From Terramyces sp. JEL0728 (lineage: Eukaryota > Chytridiomycota > Chytridiomycetes > Rhizophydiales > Terramycetaceae): a DNA stretch of 64,000 nt. The stretch covers positions 1 to 64,000 of the forward strand of contig JADIIU010000023.1 in the NCBI GenBank assembly GCA_027603945.1. Direction: 5' to 3'. Under the pieces are notes generated by a model, which was not told the DNA's origin, searched no databases, and saw only the letters and a program-made list of their open reading frames with translations. The translations under genes and the position numbers were made by a program. How positions within the stretch are numbered: the first letter of the stretch is position 1; every line of letters begins with the position of its first letter. This document shows positions 46,662 to 59,070 of this stretch, one piece after another.

Positions 46662-47411
46662 TTAACGGACTTGGTAAATGACAAATTCATGATTCTTCAT
46701 CCTGATAGAATCCAAATCAAACGGAATACTGTACTTGTACCATCCAAAGCAATTTTTTTGCAAAGAAACGGTACCTTTGAAGCTGGTTTGACGTGACAAG
46801 ATAGTGCCTACATGTTCATACAGCTCGTAGAATTCATTTTGTTTCAATTCATCATCTACATCATCCAATCTAATCTTTCTAGGCAGGTACTCGTGGTTTG
46901 CGTATGAAATGATCCCGCGATCTTCGAATGGAACTATGGCCCAATCCCCGGTTATTCTTCCAAGTCTAGTGATTTTCTTTGCTTCGCAATATAAATCATA
47001 AGCTGGGATAGCGAGTAGCAGCGCAGATATCGCCAGCAAGAGCACAATCGATGTAAACAGCGAGTAAGTTGCGCCAAGGGTCATTGCAAGTACTATAATG
47101 CTGGCGGAATAAGCCATTGATGCAGATAGCACAGGGACAAACAATGGCACCAAAGTAATCCCGCCAATGATGGACAACCCAGTAACTACAGCGGGTAGTC
47201 GTGGCGGTGTTTCTAATGCTATACTTGAATGGTTTCTAGTGGTGTATGGCTTCTTAAATTCTTTGACAAGCAAAGGTAACAATCGCTTCACTGGACTGAA
47301 ATCAACATGTTTAGAGATGGATGTGAGAGGTCTTGAATACACTGGTTTTGGAAATCTTTTAATATTGCTGATTGTGCTTCTCCTAAAGGTTAGTAGAAGG
47401 GAATTCATCAT
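46662..47411 (-). CDS. Two-TM mitochondrial-looking membrane protein, paralogue 1
   Basis: A 249-residue single-exon protein. The N terminus is basic and Ser/Arg-rich without acids (MMNSLLLTFRRSTISNIKRF), as in a mitochondrial presequence. Two or three hydrophobic segments occupy about residues 70-145 and a soluble domain follows, ending near FGWYKYSIPFDLD. The next gene upstream on the same strand has the same layout and ending. Function unknown. The tail might suggest a soluble intermembrane-space domain, but no named family was recognised. Two adjacent ATGs exist; the upstream one is used. Confidence 0.68.
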   Translation of the reverse strand: MMNSLLLTFRRSTISNIKRFPKPVYSRPLTSISKHVDFSPVKRLLPLLVKEFKKPYTTRNHSSIALETPPRLPAVVTGLSIIGGITLVPLFVPVLSASMAYSASIIVLAMTLGATYSLFTSIVLLLAISALLLAIPAYDLYCEAKKITRLGRITGDWAIVPFEDRGIISYANHEYLPRKIRLDDVDDELKQNEFYELYEHVGTILSRQTSFKGTVSLQKNCFGWYKYSIPFDLDSIRMKNHEFVIYQVR

Positions 47412-47501
47412 ATATGAGGGCAACTTTCTCTGCTGCTTTTTTGCCTGAAAGCCACTTTCAATCAAAGAGAACAGAGTTTATTTTGTGCGAAAAGATCCAG
47501 A

Positions 47502-48245
47502 TTAAAAAGAAGCAGAATGATGTTCGGATTCTTGAATGTAATCCAAGTCAAATGGGATCGAATACACCCACCATCCGAAACATTCACGTTGCAAAGAGAC
47601 TTTTCCTTGCACAGAAGTAGAATCCGCAACAACTTTTCCCAAATCAATGTACATTTTGAACAGGACATTGTTTTTGAAATCAGCATCTGAATCCACTCGA
47701 ATATCAAAATCAAAACGACGTGTTGCAGATGGAGCATCTTGTTTGGAGATCAATCCTCTATGCTCCAAAGGCACTACTTTCCATCCATGTCCAAGTTGTT
47801 TGCTTTCAATCATTTTCTTTGTGTCAGTGTACAAGTCGATCGCTGGGATACTGAATGCAACTGCTATGAGGGCTAAAAGGGAAACTACCAACAATCCAAT
47901 GGTGAATACAAACGAGAATGTAAAAATATAGGTAAGTGCTACTATTCCGATTACTGATAGTGTAACCAGAGTGGAGAATAGATCCGGAATCAACGATATG
48001 GCGCCAAATATCGCCAATCCTGTTACAATGTATTTGCCTTTATTGGAAGGCTGGGTTAGCGCAGTGTATGGTCTGTATGAAATATTTACTGGCTTGAATT
48101 GATTATATGCAAAGTACTTTGGCATGGTGGATTCTAATCGCCAAACTCTAGGCTGATTCAAGTTGCTGATTAATCGATTTGGGATCGCAAGTAAATTTCT
48201 AGTTGTTCTAAACGTAGGTCGAAGGTGAAGTAGCGTTGGAATCAT
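47502..48245 (-). CDS. Two-TM mitochondrial-looking membrane protein, paralogue 2
   Basis: A 247-residue single-exon protein and clear relative of the downstream gene. Shared features are a basic N terminus (MIPTLLHLRPTFRTTRNLLA), hydrophobic segments around residues 65-125, then YDLY/IDLY-type turns, a WxxVPxExRGxIS segment, GKVSLQRECFGWWVYSIPFD and a short tail. The stop is 91 bases before the neighbour's start. Tandem duplication with marked divergence. Function unknown; mitochondrial location is inferred only from the N terminus. Confidence 0.68.
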   Translation of the reverse strand: MIPTLLHLRPTFRTTRNLLAIPNRLISNLNQPRVWRLESTMPKYFAYNQFKPVNISYRPYTALTQPSNKGKYIVTGLAIFGAISLIPDLFSTLVTLSVIGIVALTYIFTFSFVFTIGLLVVSLLALIAVAFSIPAIDLYTDTKKMIESKQLGHGWKVVPLEHRGLISKQDAPSATRRFDFDIRVDSDADFKNNVLFKMYIDLGKVVADSTSVQGKVSLQRECFGWWVYSIPFDLDYIQESEHHSASF

Positions 48246-48648
48246 AAGAGGCAACTTTTTCCTGTGCAACTTGCTTCAAAATAACATGGGACCCAATTTA
48301 TCGCACAGAAACGAATGGGAATATCCAGTCTCTAATTGGACTCGCCTTGTTCATGACAATGCAAGTGACGATGTTGAACTTGCGTATACATCAGCAAATC
48401 GCGTCTGATCTAAGCTAGAGTAGATTGGAGTTCAGACTAATGTGAACACACACTTTCAAAACAGAAGCACCTCTTGCAAACTCAAAGGATGAATTACTGA
48501 ATTTGGAATGAACTGGAAAGGATTTTGGAGAGTAGACCTTGACTTTAATATGGAAAAGAAAGCTATTTCAGCGGTTTAATAAACTACTTTCGAATGGTTA
48601 TTGCTGGCCATCCACGGCCGAGCCATATTGAAATTTTTCTTTCTAATC
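48246..48648. other. Divergent promoter region
   Basis: About 400 bases between the minus-strand membrane paralogue and the plus-strand thioesterase gene. No coding or RNA similarity seen. Confidence 0.5.
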
Positions 48649-49182
48649 ATGAACAGCTGTGCTGCTTCGTTAAGGAAATCGCTTTCTCCAAAGCTGCAAG
48701 AGCTTGTAAAAACATACCCATCAATCGCCAAGTTTCAACTTCATTGGGGAGAAATGGACATGTTTGGCCATCTAAACAATGTGTGGTACGTCAGATATGT
48801 TGAATCCGCCAGATTCGCACATTTAGAACAGGTGCTGAAAAAGAACTTTACAGATAAGCAATACAAGAATTTCAAGGATGGAACTGGAGTTGGAATCATT
48901 GTGAAATCAATCTCAATCAATTACAAAGCGCCAGCGCTGTACCCGGATAATTTGGTTGTAGCAACAAAGATTGGCAATCTAAGCAGCGATAGATACTCGC
49001 AATATACAGTGCTATTATCCGAGAACCAAGGAACCATTGTCGCGGAAACAGAATCTGTGATAGTTGCCTATGATTACGATAAGCAAGGTAAAGGGTCTTT
49101 GCATTCTGGATTCAAGACCTCGTATGATCAAGCAGTTGAAGATTATGGACCCCAGGAGCCAATAAAGAAGGCCAGGTTATAA
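48649..49182 (+). CDS. Hot-dog fold acyl-CoA thioesterase (4HBT family)
   Basis: A 177-residue single-exon protein. The core HWGEMDMFGHLNNVWYVRYVES is the 4-hydroxybenzoyl-CoA thioesterase/YbgC signature, with the catalytic-type Asp before the GHLNN helix. The KSISINYKAPALYPDNLVV strand and the terminal IVAETESVIVAYDYDK strand complete one hot-dog. The N terminus (MNSCAASLRKSLSPKLQE) is weakly basic and might be a mitochondrial signal. Expected to cleave acyl-CoA; chain preference unknown. An in-frame ATG at 48601 would add 16 hydrophobic residues and was not preferred. It converges with the ATPase gene, 29 bases apart. Confidence 0.85.
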   Translation: MNSCAASLRKSLSPKLQELVKTYPSIAKFQLHWGEMDMFGHLNNVWYVRYVESARFAHLEQVLKKNFTDKQYKNFKDGTGVGIIVKSISINYKAPALYPDNLVVATKIGNLSSDRYSQYTVLLSENQGTIVAETESVIVAYDYDKQGKGSLHSGFKTSYDQAVEDYGPQEPIKKARL

Positions 49183-49211
49183 ATAATTGAAAATAAAATG
49201 AATTTATTCAA

Positions 49212-52200
49212 TTAAACTGGATTCTGAGTTCTCTGATATCTGATTCTTTCAAAGAACTGCTTCCCACCAAAGTGGAGGAATATTCTTCTGAAGGTAGCGT
49301 AGAGATATAGGAACCCTCCAAAGCATCCAGGAATAGCGAGGAATAGCGGATCCAAGTTTCTAGAAGTGATAAAGATTGCTAATTTAGTAACGATTACCAT
49401 TGGTAATTGGAGTGTACACCACCAGTAGAGCAAAGATACACCCCGATGCCAAAACTATCCACATTTGCTGGTTACTATTATTAAAATTCACCCACCTAAA
49501 CATCCTAGTAGAAATTCCAAAAGTATATCTCTTTTTACAAGCAAAATAGTTGCACACTTGAATAATAAATATCGACAGATAGTACCCACTCTGCACCTGT
49601 CTAATTGCTTCGAATTGATCATATCCAGCCAAGACTCCGCCATTTTCAAGTTCAAGATCCGGGCTGGTAGGTTTCCAATAGATATTCCCAATAATCTGGC
49701 TTTTACGGGCATCTTCTGCTGATACGCCAAACTGAATCCAAAAGATTGCAAAGTATGTGCATATTGCTCCTGCAAATTCGATTAATCCTGCTTCAAGATA
49801 TGCCCAGATTAATACCTCTGCATCCATCAACCTTTCGCCTGTCGGGACGGAAGTCAATGCTTGCATTTCATGTAGCTGGGCTTTCCAGTACCGTTTATCA
49901 ACAACTTGCTTGGCTTCTTGTAGATAATTCAAGTACCTATTCTGTAATTTGCTGTTTAGTTTCTTGAAATCCTTTTGTAGAGCATCCTTTCCCGTCATAT
50001 TCAGCAATTCTGTAGATTCGTTTTCGGCTTCATTCAAATTGTTAATGCTGTTCAATAAATCAACTGTATCTGCATTGAGGCTTGATTTTCTCCTGAGTAG
50101 ATTCGCGTGTTTCTCCATAATCTTTTCGTTGGTAATTATCCTTCTTGGGGGAATCGTCATTAGGATCTTGTCATCCTCAGCTGGCTCCCAAGCAAATGAC
50201 AGTGTCATCAGCAACTCAAACCCAAGATCAACCGCCAATATCTGGGTCGGAGTGATCGGTAACGGTATTGGTACGATCACGTACAATAAATATGGTAATA
50301 TTTCACACATAATATGGCTCAGTGAATACTTGATTGCTTTTTTTAAATTAGTAAAGATTAAGCGGCCTTATTAATAATACTGTACCTTCTTGGATGCCTT
50401 TAACTGTGCTTGTAAAATTATCGTCCAGCAAAATCATTCTTGCGCTTTCTTTACTAATATCACTTCCTGTTTTGTTCATTGATATACCAAGGTCTGCTTG
50501 CTTTAATGCTGGACTATCGTTGACCCCGTCACCAGTCACTGCGACAATATGTCCAAATGCCTGTGCATATCTAACAATCTCTAATTTGTGAGAAGGCAGT
50601 GTCCTCGCAAAAATAATCTCGTCGTAGCAGAATGTATGGGCCCAGTCTTTATCTGTCATTTCTTCCACTACAGCCCCGCTAATGACAATTCCCGAAGATC
50701 CTTCTGGGTATGGAATAGGTAAGGATTCTGGCTCATAAACTTTTAGCACACGGCTTTCCTTTACCAGATTAACTTGCCTTGATATTGTCTAGATGAGGGA
50801 TAAACTACCTCAGCAGTTACTGGATTATCACCGGTTATCATCATCACTTTTATACCGGCACCTCGAATTGTTGAAATGGCATCTGCCACTCCTTCTTTAG
50901 GAGGATCCTCCAGTCCAATCAGACCCAAGAAGGTGTAATCGCACTACATCAAAACGCAGATACCTTTGGATAATTTTCTTTGGTATGATCAAAGGTGAAA
51001 TTGTCTGGATACTTGTCGCCTCTCATTTGCAGTATCCCGCAAGCTAGCACCCGAAGTCCTTTTTGGGCCATATCATTCATTGCATTTTTATATTTCAGCT
51101 GATGTTCTGCAGTGATGGGTATGATTGAGCCATTTATCCAAATTGTTGAGCACAAATTCCACACCTTTTCAGGAGCTCCTTTAATATGCAAAGTCAGGCC
51201 ACCTTGCGAATGAGATTTCCGATGAATTGTGGTGTGATACTTTGTATTGGACGAAAAAGCAAGCTCAAAGACTTTTGGATACATTGAATCAATCTGATTA
51301 AAGTTCTTTAGTTTGTCCGCTGCAAATTTAAGCAACCCTTTCTCTGTGGAATCCCCAGTGTAGATCTTTTCTTGAGAGCTTGGAAGCACTTCGCATTTTG
51401 CTCTATTTGTAAAGTAAGATGAACCTAGAGCAAGTTACACAAACATGCATCAACTGAGCTGCACCACTTAATTCTAACTTTAGTGGCAGCTGGACTTTCG
51501 GGTTGGTAATTTTCGAAGGGAGGAGATACGTTGAACCATTGATCCACACCTCAGTTACCTCCATTTCATTTTTAGTCAGAGTACCCGTTTTATCTGTTGC
51601 AAGCATTGTAATTGCACCAAGGGTTTCGATTCCATGGAGATCCTTTACTAATACATTATTTTTGGTCATCCTGTGGCCAGACAAAGCAAGTATCATTGTA
51701 ACCGTTAATGGCAAACCTTGCGGCACCCACGCAATAAGAATACCTATACTAAAAGTAACCGCATAAACGAAATTTCGCCCTCTTGCCAATCCCCACAAGA
51801 AAAATATTATTGCTGTTACCAAGGCTAATCCTGCAATGGTTTTGATAAACCTTCTGATTTCTTTCGAGAGGAAGGATACTTTAGCCTTTGCATCTTTTGA
51901 TAATCTCTTGATCTTTCCAACGATTGAAGCTTCGCCTGTGTGGACTACTATTGCATATCCTTCGCCTATTCTATTAGTAATGATGTACCAGAAGATACAA
52001 CGTCAGTGCTGAATACAACTTGCGGAGAATCGAATGGATTCGAATCTTCTGCGCTTCCTTCCAGCACTGGGAAACGGCTGAAAGGCTCACTTTCACCTGT
52101 CAGTCCAGACCCATCAATCCTCAGCTCGTTGGAATGATAAAGGATGCAATCCGCAGGGACTTTATCGCCAGATTTCAAATACACCAAATCACCCGGAACA

Positions 52201-53136
52201 ATATCGCAAGCAGCAATTTCCTCTTTTCTTCCATTTCTGATCACGATTGCATTGGAGGCAATTAACCCCTTTATTAGCCACAAATACCTTGAATGAGCTC
52301 AAAATTGATGAAATTTTTTGTAATTCATAAAACTCGATTCCTGCATTGATTACACCTACACAGAGCATAGTCGAACCAATCCAAATCTAAAATTAAAGCT
52401 GCAGTACACTTTCGAAATTTTGTTCTGGCCGAAGAGCGTACAAGACCAGATACATGATTCCTGATGCATAAAGTAAAACATTAAACAGATTAGTCAAACA
52501 TTCAATAAATATAACATGCAATTTCGAGTTTTCAGTCGCTCTAGATTGATTTGGCCCGTAAATCTTTAGTCTTTCAGCTGCTTGCGTGGATGTTAATCCA
52601 GTCGACTGTAATAGAGCTTTAACTTTGAAATCAATGCGCAGCTTTTCAGCAAGCTTTTCAATCGACAAAGTGTGTTCTTGCATATGAGTTAACCCAGCAC
52701 CCATGAATTTAACCACTGGGTCTTTCGAGGATTGCGGATCCACTTCCATCTCAATTGCTTCGTCGCCATTAGCTAGCTTTTGAATATTTGGCGAGGATTT
52801 GGATACTCCTTTCAATGCTCCTCTAATTTTGCCGAACCTTGACGATTCCTTTTTCTTTTCATCTTTGACAGCTTCCTTCATACTCTTAATCGATACTTCC
52901 TCTTTAGATTTAACTGAAATATTGACAATTTCTTCTGCGAGGTTCCTATTCTTTTGTTTCAACTCATTCAATTCCTTTTCCTTTTCGGCATCTACTTCCT
53001 TTTTCTTGAAAGTAGGAAATAGTGTGGGTTTTGCCCGTTTTGTTTCAGTTGGCGACTGTTCTTCTTGTTCATCGTCTTCTTTTAGTGGAGTAGTGTCTTC
53101 GTTTGTCGTGTCCAATGGAGTATTAGCATCGTCCAT
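49212..53136 (-). CDS. P-type cation ATPase of the Na,K-ATPase-like group
   Basis: Predicted 1253 residues in nine exons: 53136-52408, 52386-52288, 52268-51989, 51965-51425, 51402-50964, 50943-50809, 50788-50386, 50366-49398 and 49378-49212. The eight introns are 19-23 nt. All P-type marks are present: DGSGLTGESE, phosphorylated Asp at about residue 494 in TDKTGTLTKNE, KGAPEKVW, MMITGDNPVTAE and TGDGVNDSPALKQADLGISM. The hinge GSDISKESARMILLDDNFTS and M5-M6 (CEILPYLLY, LAVDLGFELL) are closest to animal Na,K-ATPase alpha. In M4 the usual PEGL is PQGLP, and a charged loop of about 90 residues lies between M6 and M7. The transported ion is uncertain; a fungal ACU-type pump is the alternative. 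Confidence 0.9.
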
Positions 53137-53223
53137 CGTGATTGAAACGCGTTGAAATTATACTACAGTATGAACAAATTTTTTATTAAACATAAAACAT
53201 AACGTGATAAAACTATTCGAAAT

Positions 53224-53643
53224 CTAAAAATCGGCCTTTGGACGACTTTGCTGACTGGATGATGACAGATTAGAAAATCGTTTTGGAAACAGGGAGATGT
53301 CTGTCACCACGTTGGACCATGACTTGGTTGATTTATGTGTGTAGGGTTGATTAGAAGATGTTTGATCATATGTTTTCTTTGGCAAAGCCCTAGATAGCGA
53401 TAGTTTGTACAAGTTATTTAGCGGATGGTTAGTTGAATCATTTGCAAATATGGAATTTGGAAAGTCTTGGAGCTCCGAATGCTGTATTTGTCTTGTAGGG
53501 GACGAGATCAAGGAAACCCTGGATGTTCTTGATTTTATCTGAGTTTCATGGCGAACAAGTGCAATTTCTTCAGCAAAATTCTCTTCAAAAACTACTATTA
53601 ACTAAAAAGTACGTCTAACAAGCTCAGCATGTAACGGCTTCAT
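53224..53643 (-). CDS. Small Ser/Lys-rich protein of unknown function
   Basis: Predicted 132-133 residues from a 31-nt first exon (53643-53613) and a second exon ending at 53224. The intron is 18 nt (53595-53612) or 21 nt (53592-53612); both keep frame because two AGs are three bases apart. Without splicing, an in-frame stop follows at once. The protein has a short helical N terminus (LHAELVR, FEENFAEEIALVRHETQ) and a disordered Ser, Lys and Pro-rich tail. No family recognised. It is packed between the ATPase and DOCK genes on the same strand. Confidence 0.5.
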
Positions 53644-53703
53644 GTCATTGTGGACGATATTGCCATGCAAATAAATGCAGCGAGATATTACTTCAACCTA
53701 TCA

Positions 53704-56700
53704 TCAGCTAAAAATCACTTGATCCAGAATATACTGTTGAAGCATTGGTTTCAATTTCTTGTCTGGGAATTCAAAAGGCACATTTTCATTCAAAAATGCA
53801 TTCTTGTACATTTGAACACCGCCATTAACGGGAGCATCGATCGCACCTTTGAGCGCCATTGTGAAAATGTTTATATTTTGCATCAAATAGACCAGATTTT
53901 GATTGGTTCCATTAGAATTGCCAGAAGAAGTAGGTCTGCCAGGATCAGTAAGCATACTTGCACGATTGCTTCCAGGAGCGCGAGCTTTAGAGGCAGTAGT
54001 GTCAACAGATCCCCTCCTATCTTTGATAAAGTCTGGGATCAATTCAAATTTCTTTTCCAACGTAACTAATTCCTGAGTTTTCGTTCTGATTGAAATTATA
54101 GCGTTTTCTATCGGACTGAGTTGGAAAGTTAGGGTCTGGATCACTTTACTCCTCCTTGAAAGATATGGTAAAGCATTCTCTGTGATCAAAATAGTCTTTT
54201 CAGAATACAGCTCCAAAAATTCTTTTGCCGGATGGTTAGAATAATCAGAATTTGCTCTTTTCACTGGTTTGGAATACGAGAATATGGACACTTCATTGTT
54301 TTCATAATATGTTCTGAAGTGATCAGGGAGGGAATCTCTATTTTGGGTTGCAACTTGGCATTCCTTGTCATGCTGGAATAATTCTGGGGCCAACAGCCAG
54401 AGTGGAATCTTGTCTTCACCTTTGCTCCTCCTTGTATCGATGCTCCACTTCAACAATCCTAGAGGGCCGTCGCAGCCGAAGCTGTTCCCTTGTTCTATTT
54501 TCCATTGACGCAAATCTGCCACCGGAGCAACGGCAGTAATCTGCATGAACCTTTGATTGCTAAGAAGAATTTCGTCATCAATTTCAGAGTTTGCTTTGAG
54601 CACAGTAATTGGCTCGTATTCCTTTTGCATACGCTCTGTGAATTCAGACAGCTTTTCCCAATTGTCACCCCTAAAAACAAACTGTTTGCCAGATAACTTG
54701 CTTGTGAATCCTTTACCATAAAATGACACCCGATAATAGGTAGGAAAACTGCGCTGATTTAGAGAAATCTTGTCGTACAAATAAACCCTGAATTTCAACA
54801 ATTCTGATAGTTTAAAGTAGTCAAAGATCTTGTGTTCATACTGGTATTCCAATTCCCTAGTCAGTTCAATTGCGCGTTCCCATGCTTGTCCTTCATCCAA
54901 TAGGCGGATACACTCAATATGGATTTGTTCGTTCAAGTCAAACTCTGATTGCCAAACAGGAAAGCCACCAACCGTTTCTTTAGGATCAATTAGTTTATCC
55001 ATGCTCCAGTTTAGCAATTCACATTGCTGTTTGAGTGTGATTGCAGCTTCAATGTAGTTCTTCTGCTCCATATGAATCTGGTACAAAATCTGCAGGTACT
55101 TTACAAATAGCTGGCGATGCTTGATGTGACGAACAAATCGCAATAGCCTTAATGTACTAGCAACAAACTCTGCAGTTTCAAAAGTCCTAGCTTCCTTTTG
55201 TAATTGCACAAGCGGAATGAATTTGTGTAGAGAGCGCAAGAATGAATTCCCTTGTGCTACAAAAGTTTCTTCTCCGACCTTGAATTTGTCCGACATTGCA
55301 TTCAAGAGAAAACTTTCGTCCTCTCCGCCTTCGTTTGAATTCGATTGTAGTATCATGTTGTGGACAGTTTCATAGCACACATATTCAACGACCTTCAGGT
55401 TACCACATCTTTGATGTTCAATTCTAAAGCAATCATGTGCCATATCTATCGCGAGTTTACGAACATGATTTCTCTTTACGGCAATTTCAAATATGTTTGC
55501 AATGAATGACGAATGTAGGAGCAAATCAATATTGTACTGTTTTTTGCATAGTTCCATTGTTAATATACAGGACTGCACAAGTTGAGTTGATTGCACTTGA
55601 ACATCACCGACAAATTGATTGTAGTACCACAGCTTTTGCGTTGAAAACTCTGCCAAGTTTACGTCGCCCGATTTTGCAAATTCTACAGACAGGTCCAGCA
55701 ACGAACTCCAGATATACTGATATGTAGATTGTAACCCCACGTCAGAATTTAAAGGGTCGTTGTTCATTGGAAATTCAGCCAGTGCCCTCCTAACACATTC
55801 CAGATATTTGATGATAGATTTTGTAATGAGCGCTTGGAATCCAACCAAGTTCCTGTCAAAAGCACCGTCTTCACTGAAAGATCTAACTGCTGCAATTATT
55901 TGCAAGATGAGATGTGTAGAGTCGCAAGAATCAAGAGATACGGACAATATGGTGGTAAGATATTCTGTTGTAAACATGGTCCCGAAACTAACAAGTAGCA
56001 GCAGCACATCATAAAACTCTTGCTTGTTTGGAATATGCACCGAAATTCGTTGGTTTCCATTTGTTTTTGAATTTACTAAAGAACCGTTAGATTGGCAGGA
56101 TGATTCGTTCATAGGTGTGTCAAAAGAAGTAATATATACAGTAAGAAGCATCGAAAGCAACTTTGACCACTGAAGGCTGGATATACCTGTTAACCCTTCG
56201 GAAGGAAAATCAGCTGGTTCAGGTAATAACATTTTTTCAATCTGCTGAATAATAGCAATGCAAACCTCAGTGCCGTTATTAACAACAGCTTTTTCACTTG
56301 ATCCTACTGTGGCAGCAATAGAACCGGAAGTATGCATTCCGTCATTTCCGAACGATTGTAATACCCATTCGCAAGAATATTGCCTCCAGAGTATTTGGCT
56401 ATCAACAGAGTTCAAAACATTCATCGAATAGATATTTGCAATCACCTTTAGCCTGATACTAGATAGCTTGTTTGATTTCATGTCGATCGAATCCAAAATT
56501 CTCTTCAGCAATTGGACCTTTTTCTTTTCATCCATAAAACCAAGCTCTTGGACAATCGAATCCAGCTTTTGCAGGGTGAGTGTTTGAATTGCCAAATTTT
56601 GAGTGGTGCATTCTTGCGATAATAGTTGAGAAAGGGCTTCCACCAGCTGTTCGACAACTTCCACCTTTTTCACATCGTCCAATTGCAATTTGAAAATTAG

Positions 56701-59070
56701 GCGAAGGATCAAGTGCCAAGATTTCACTGCTTTTTTAATTGCTTTTCCTCCTTGGATAGAAGTGTTTCGAAAAATACCTACATACAGCTCAGAGATTCGC
56801 GGTAAATCGGATTTGAACTTTGGTAGCATTTCAAATTCAGCCAAAATCTGATCCAGCTGAGGAGCAAACCGCTGATCTTGCAGTGTGTTGAAGAACGAGA
56901 TAAATGCATCCATCACTTCATTTGTTGCCGGTAACACCACGTCGAAAAGCTTTGCCTCTCGATGAGGACCCATTTCGAAAAACAAATCTTTAAACGTATT
57001 AAAGATATAGTTGCAGAACTTTGCAATTTCAATTTCTGAAATATTGCTAAAATTCAGTAGGACATCTTTCAGTGGGGATCTGTTGTCCACTCCAGTATGT
57101 TTCCAGGTCAAAAAATTAGAGAGTTTAATGTCCTGGGTAAAGAATGTGGAAAACAGGGAAGTTGAAATAATAAAGGAATTGTCCAGTGCTGGCAATTTCG
57201 TAAGCGCATTGGCGGACTTTGATATTGACGTGATAGAGTTTGACGATAAATGCATTGGGACAATGATATTTGGCCCGGCTGCAAATCCAAGGTAATTTTC
57301 TGGCGAGACATATCTGCCATCGTATTTGTACAATGTCAATTCGTGGTACCCATCGTTGATCATCAAATGTTGTCGTTGCATCAACGGCAGGAAGGCAAAC
57401 GAAGTTGGCTCCAAACTCTTTGCCAAGTTCCTGAACGTAATGAATAAATGTGCCGTTTGCATCTTTTGCGGAGGTAAATCAACTCTAATTGTTTCATTCC
57501 AGATCGATGCTGATGCTTTCGTAAATATGACTGAGCTATACTCTTTTATCGGAACTTTCTTTCCTCCTCTAAACATTGCATCTGCAATAACTACCATTAA
57601 TAATTAATTACAAGACCCGTCAGGCAGTCTAATATGAAGCGTGATTTGAACTGCAAGAGAAGAAGATTTAGGGAATGCGAAATTTCCCCGTTCAATAGTC
57701 AAATACACGCAATTTGTATCTTTTGCTGGCAAAACTTCATCCGAATTTCCGTTTCTAGGTATGCGGCAGCAGGCTTTTGGAATGGTAATATCTGCAATAT
57801 TTCCTCCTATTGCTGAAATTTTTACAGACAGCCTCTCATGGCTACTGTTATCTTCACTCGCTGAATTCCAGTCAAGTTTTCCTTCTTGGTCGTCATTCAC
57901 CTTGCGGATTGGCACCATCAAGTCTTGTCCAACTATCAACCCTGCACCACCCGGCTTAGATAGCAATTGCGCAATGGTGATGATTGAATATCCGTAAAGT
58001 TTTCTGATTATTTGGTTATTTTCTTTGGAAAATAGCTTTGCGCTTTGTTTCTTGATAGATTGAAACAGAGAGTTGCCTTTAGTTTCAATATTCATATTCG
58101 TCAATGAACAAGAAACGCTGATTTGACATAGAAGGAATACATGCGGCTGTACCAGCTTGCTCGTCAAATCCATAAATACACAGGACTTGAGCGAGTTGTC
58201 TACCATCCTTCCATCATGGCCTGAGCTAATCACAAACTCTTCTGATAAAGGCTTCATTGCCCTTTGATCATAAATAGCAAACGACAATTCCACCGTTTCG
58301 TCTGGGGTACATTCAATTCCCCTAAATCCTTGAAAATCCATAAACAAATGTAGCCGCTCAAATACAACATCGCTAGGACTCTTTACTGGCTCAACGGCGG
58401 TCTTCTCCAAGTATTTTTCGTACAGATGCAGCGTGCTGGTGTTTTTTTCTGTGATTAATTCTCCAGTATCATCAAATAAATACAATCCAAACTTGAATTT
58501 CTGGTTGACTTGTTGTATTGAAGCACTTATTGACTGTCTGTATTTGATGGATTCATTCCTGGAAGGAACATTTGAAATTAATATCTGTATCTTGCTAGTT
58601 ATAATTTCAATTTCGTTATAAATGTATTCCCTGTGGGCATGGTCGCTACAGTGCGGCAGATATAGTATCCAGTCCTTGAAAGCAGCTGCTACTTGGCTGT
58701 AGAATTGCCCATCGCCGCCAGGTATTGCAAATGAATTTGTAAATTGAGGATGCTCGAATAAAAGTACTTGAGATCTCTGTGATATCAGCTTGCCAAAATC
58801 TTCAGGATTCAATTTGAAGCATTCGTAGTGCGTGGGAGAGTGAGCCGATATTTCTACCAAATAACTATAGGGAGTTTGTTCGAACCCAGTGTATTGCTGC
58901 TGCGGAACGCCAGTGACTATTATTCCATATATATTCTGTTCTAACAGTGTGAATTCGTCTGGATCTACTGTCATTTCGGTAAAAAGATTCTTAATTTTGG
59001 TTGATCTGTGGGTTTTTAATTTTAGGTAGACTCTTTTGGTCAAGTCCTCGAGAATTTTTTGTGTAACCAC
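53704..59070 (-). CDS. DOCK-family Rho/Rac guanine nucleotide exchange factor (DHR-1 + DHR-2), N terminus unresolved
   Basis: At least 1749 residues from exons ending 57612 and 57590-53704, joined by a 21-nt intron inside the DHR-1 (C2-like) domain: VYLTIERGNF..., then SSVIFTKASASIWNETIRVDLP and DGYHELTLYKYD. DHR-2 near the C terminus has WERAIELTRELEYQYEHKIFDYFKLSELL, FPTYYRVSFYGKGF, FVFRGDNWEKLSEF and NALPYLSRRSKVI. This architecture activates Rac/Cdc42-type GTPases, as in yeast Dck1 and animal DOCK180. The reading frame is open to 59070 but begins there with GTG; the first ATG is at 58974. An upstream exon was searched for and not convincingly found, so 58974 is the conservative start. Confidence 0.88.
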
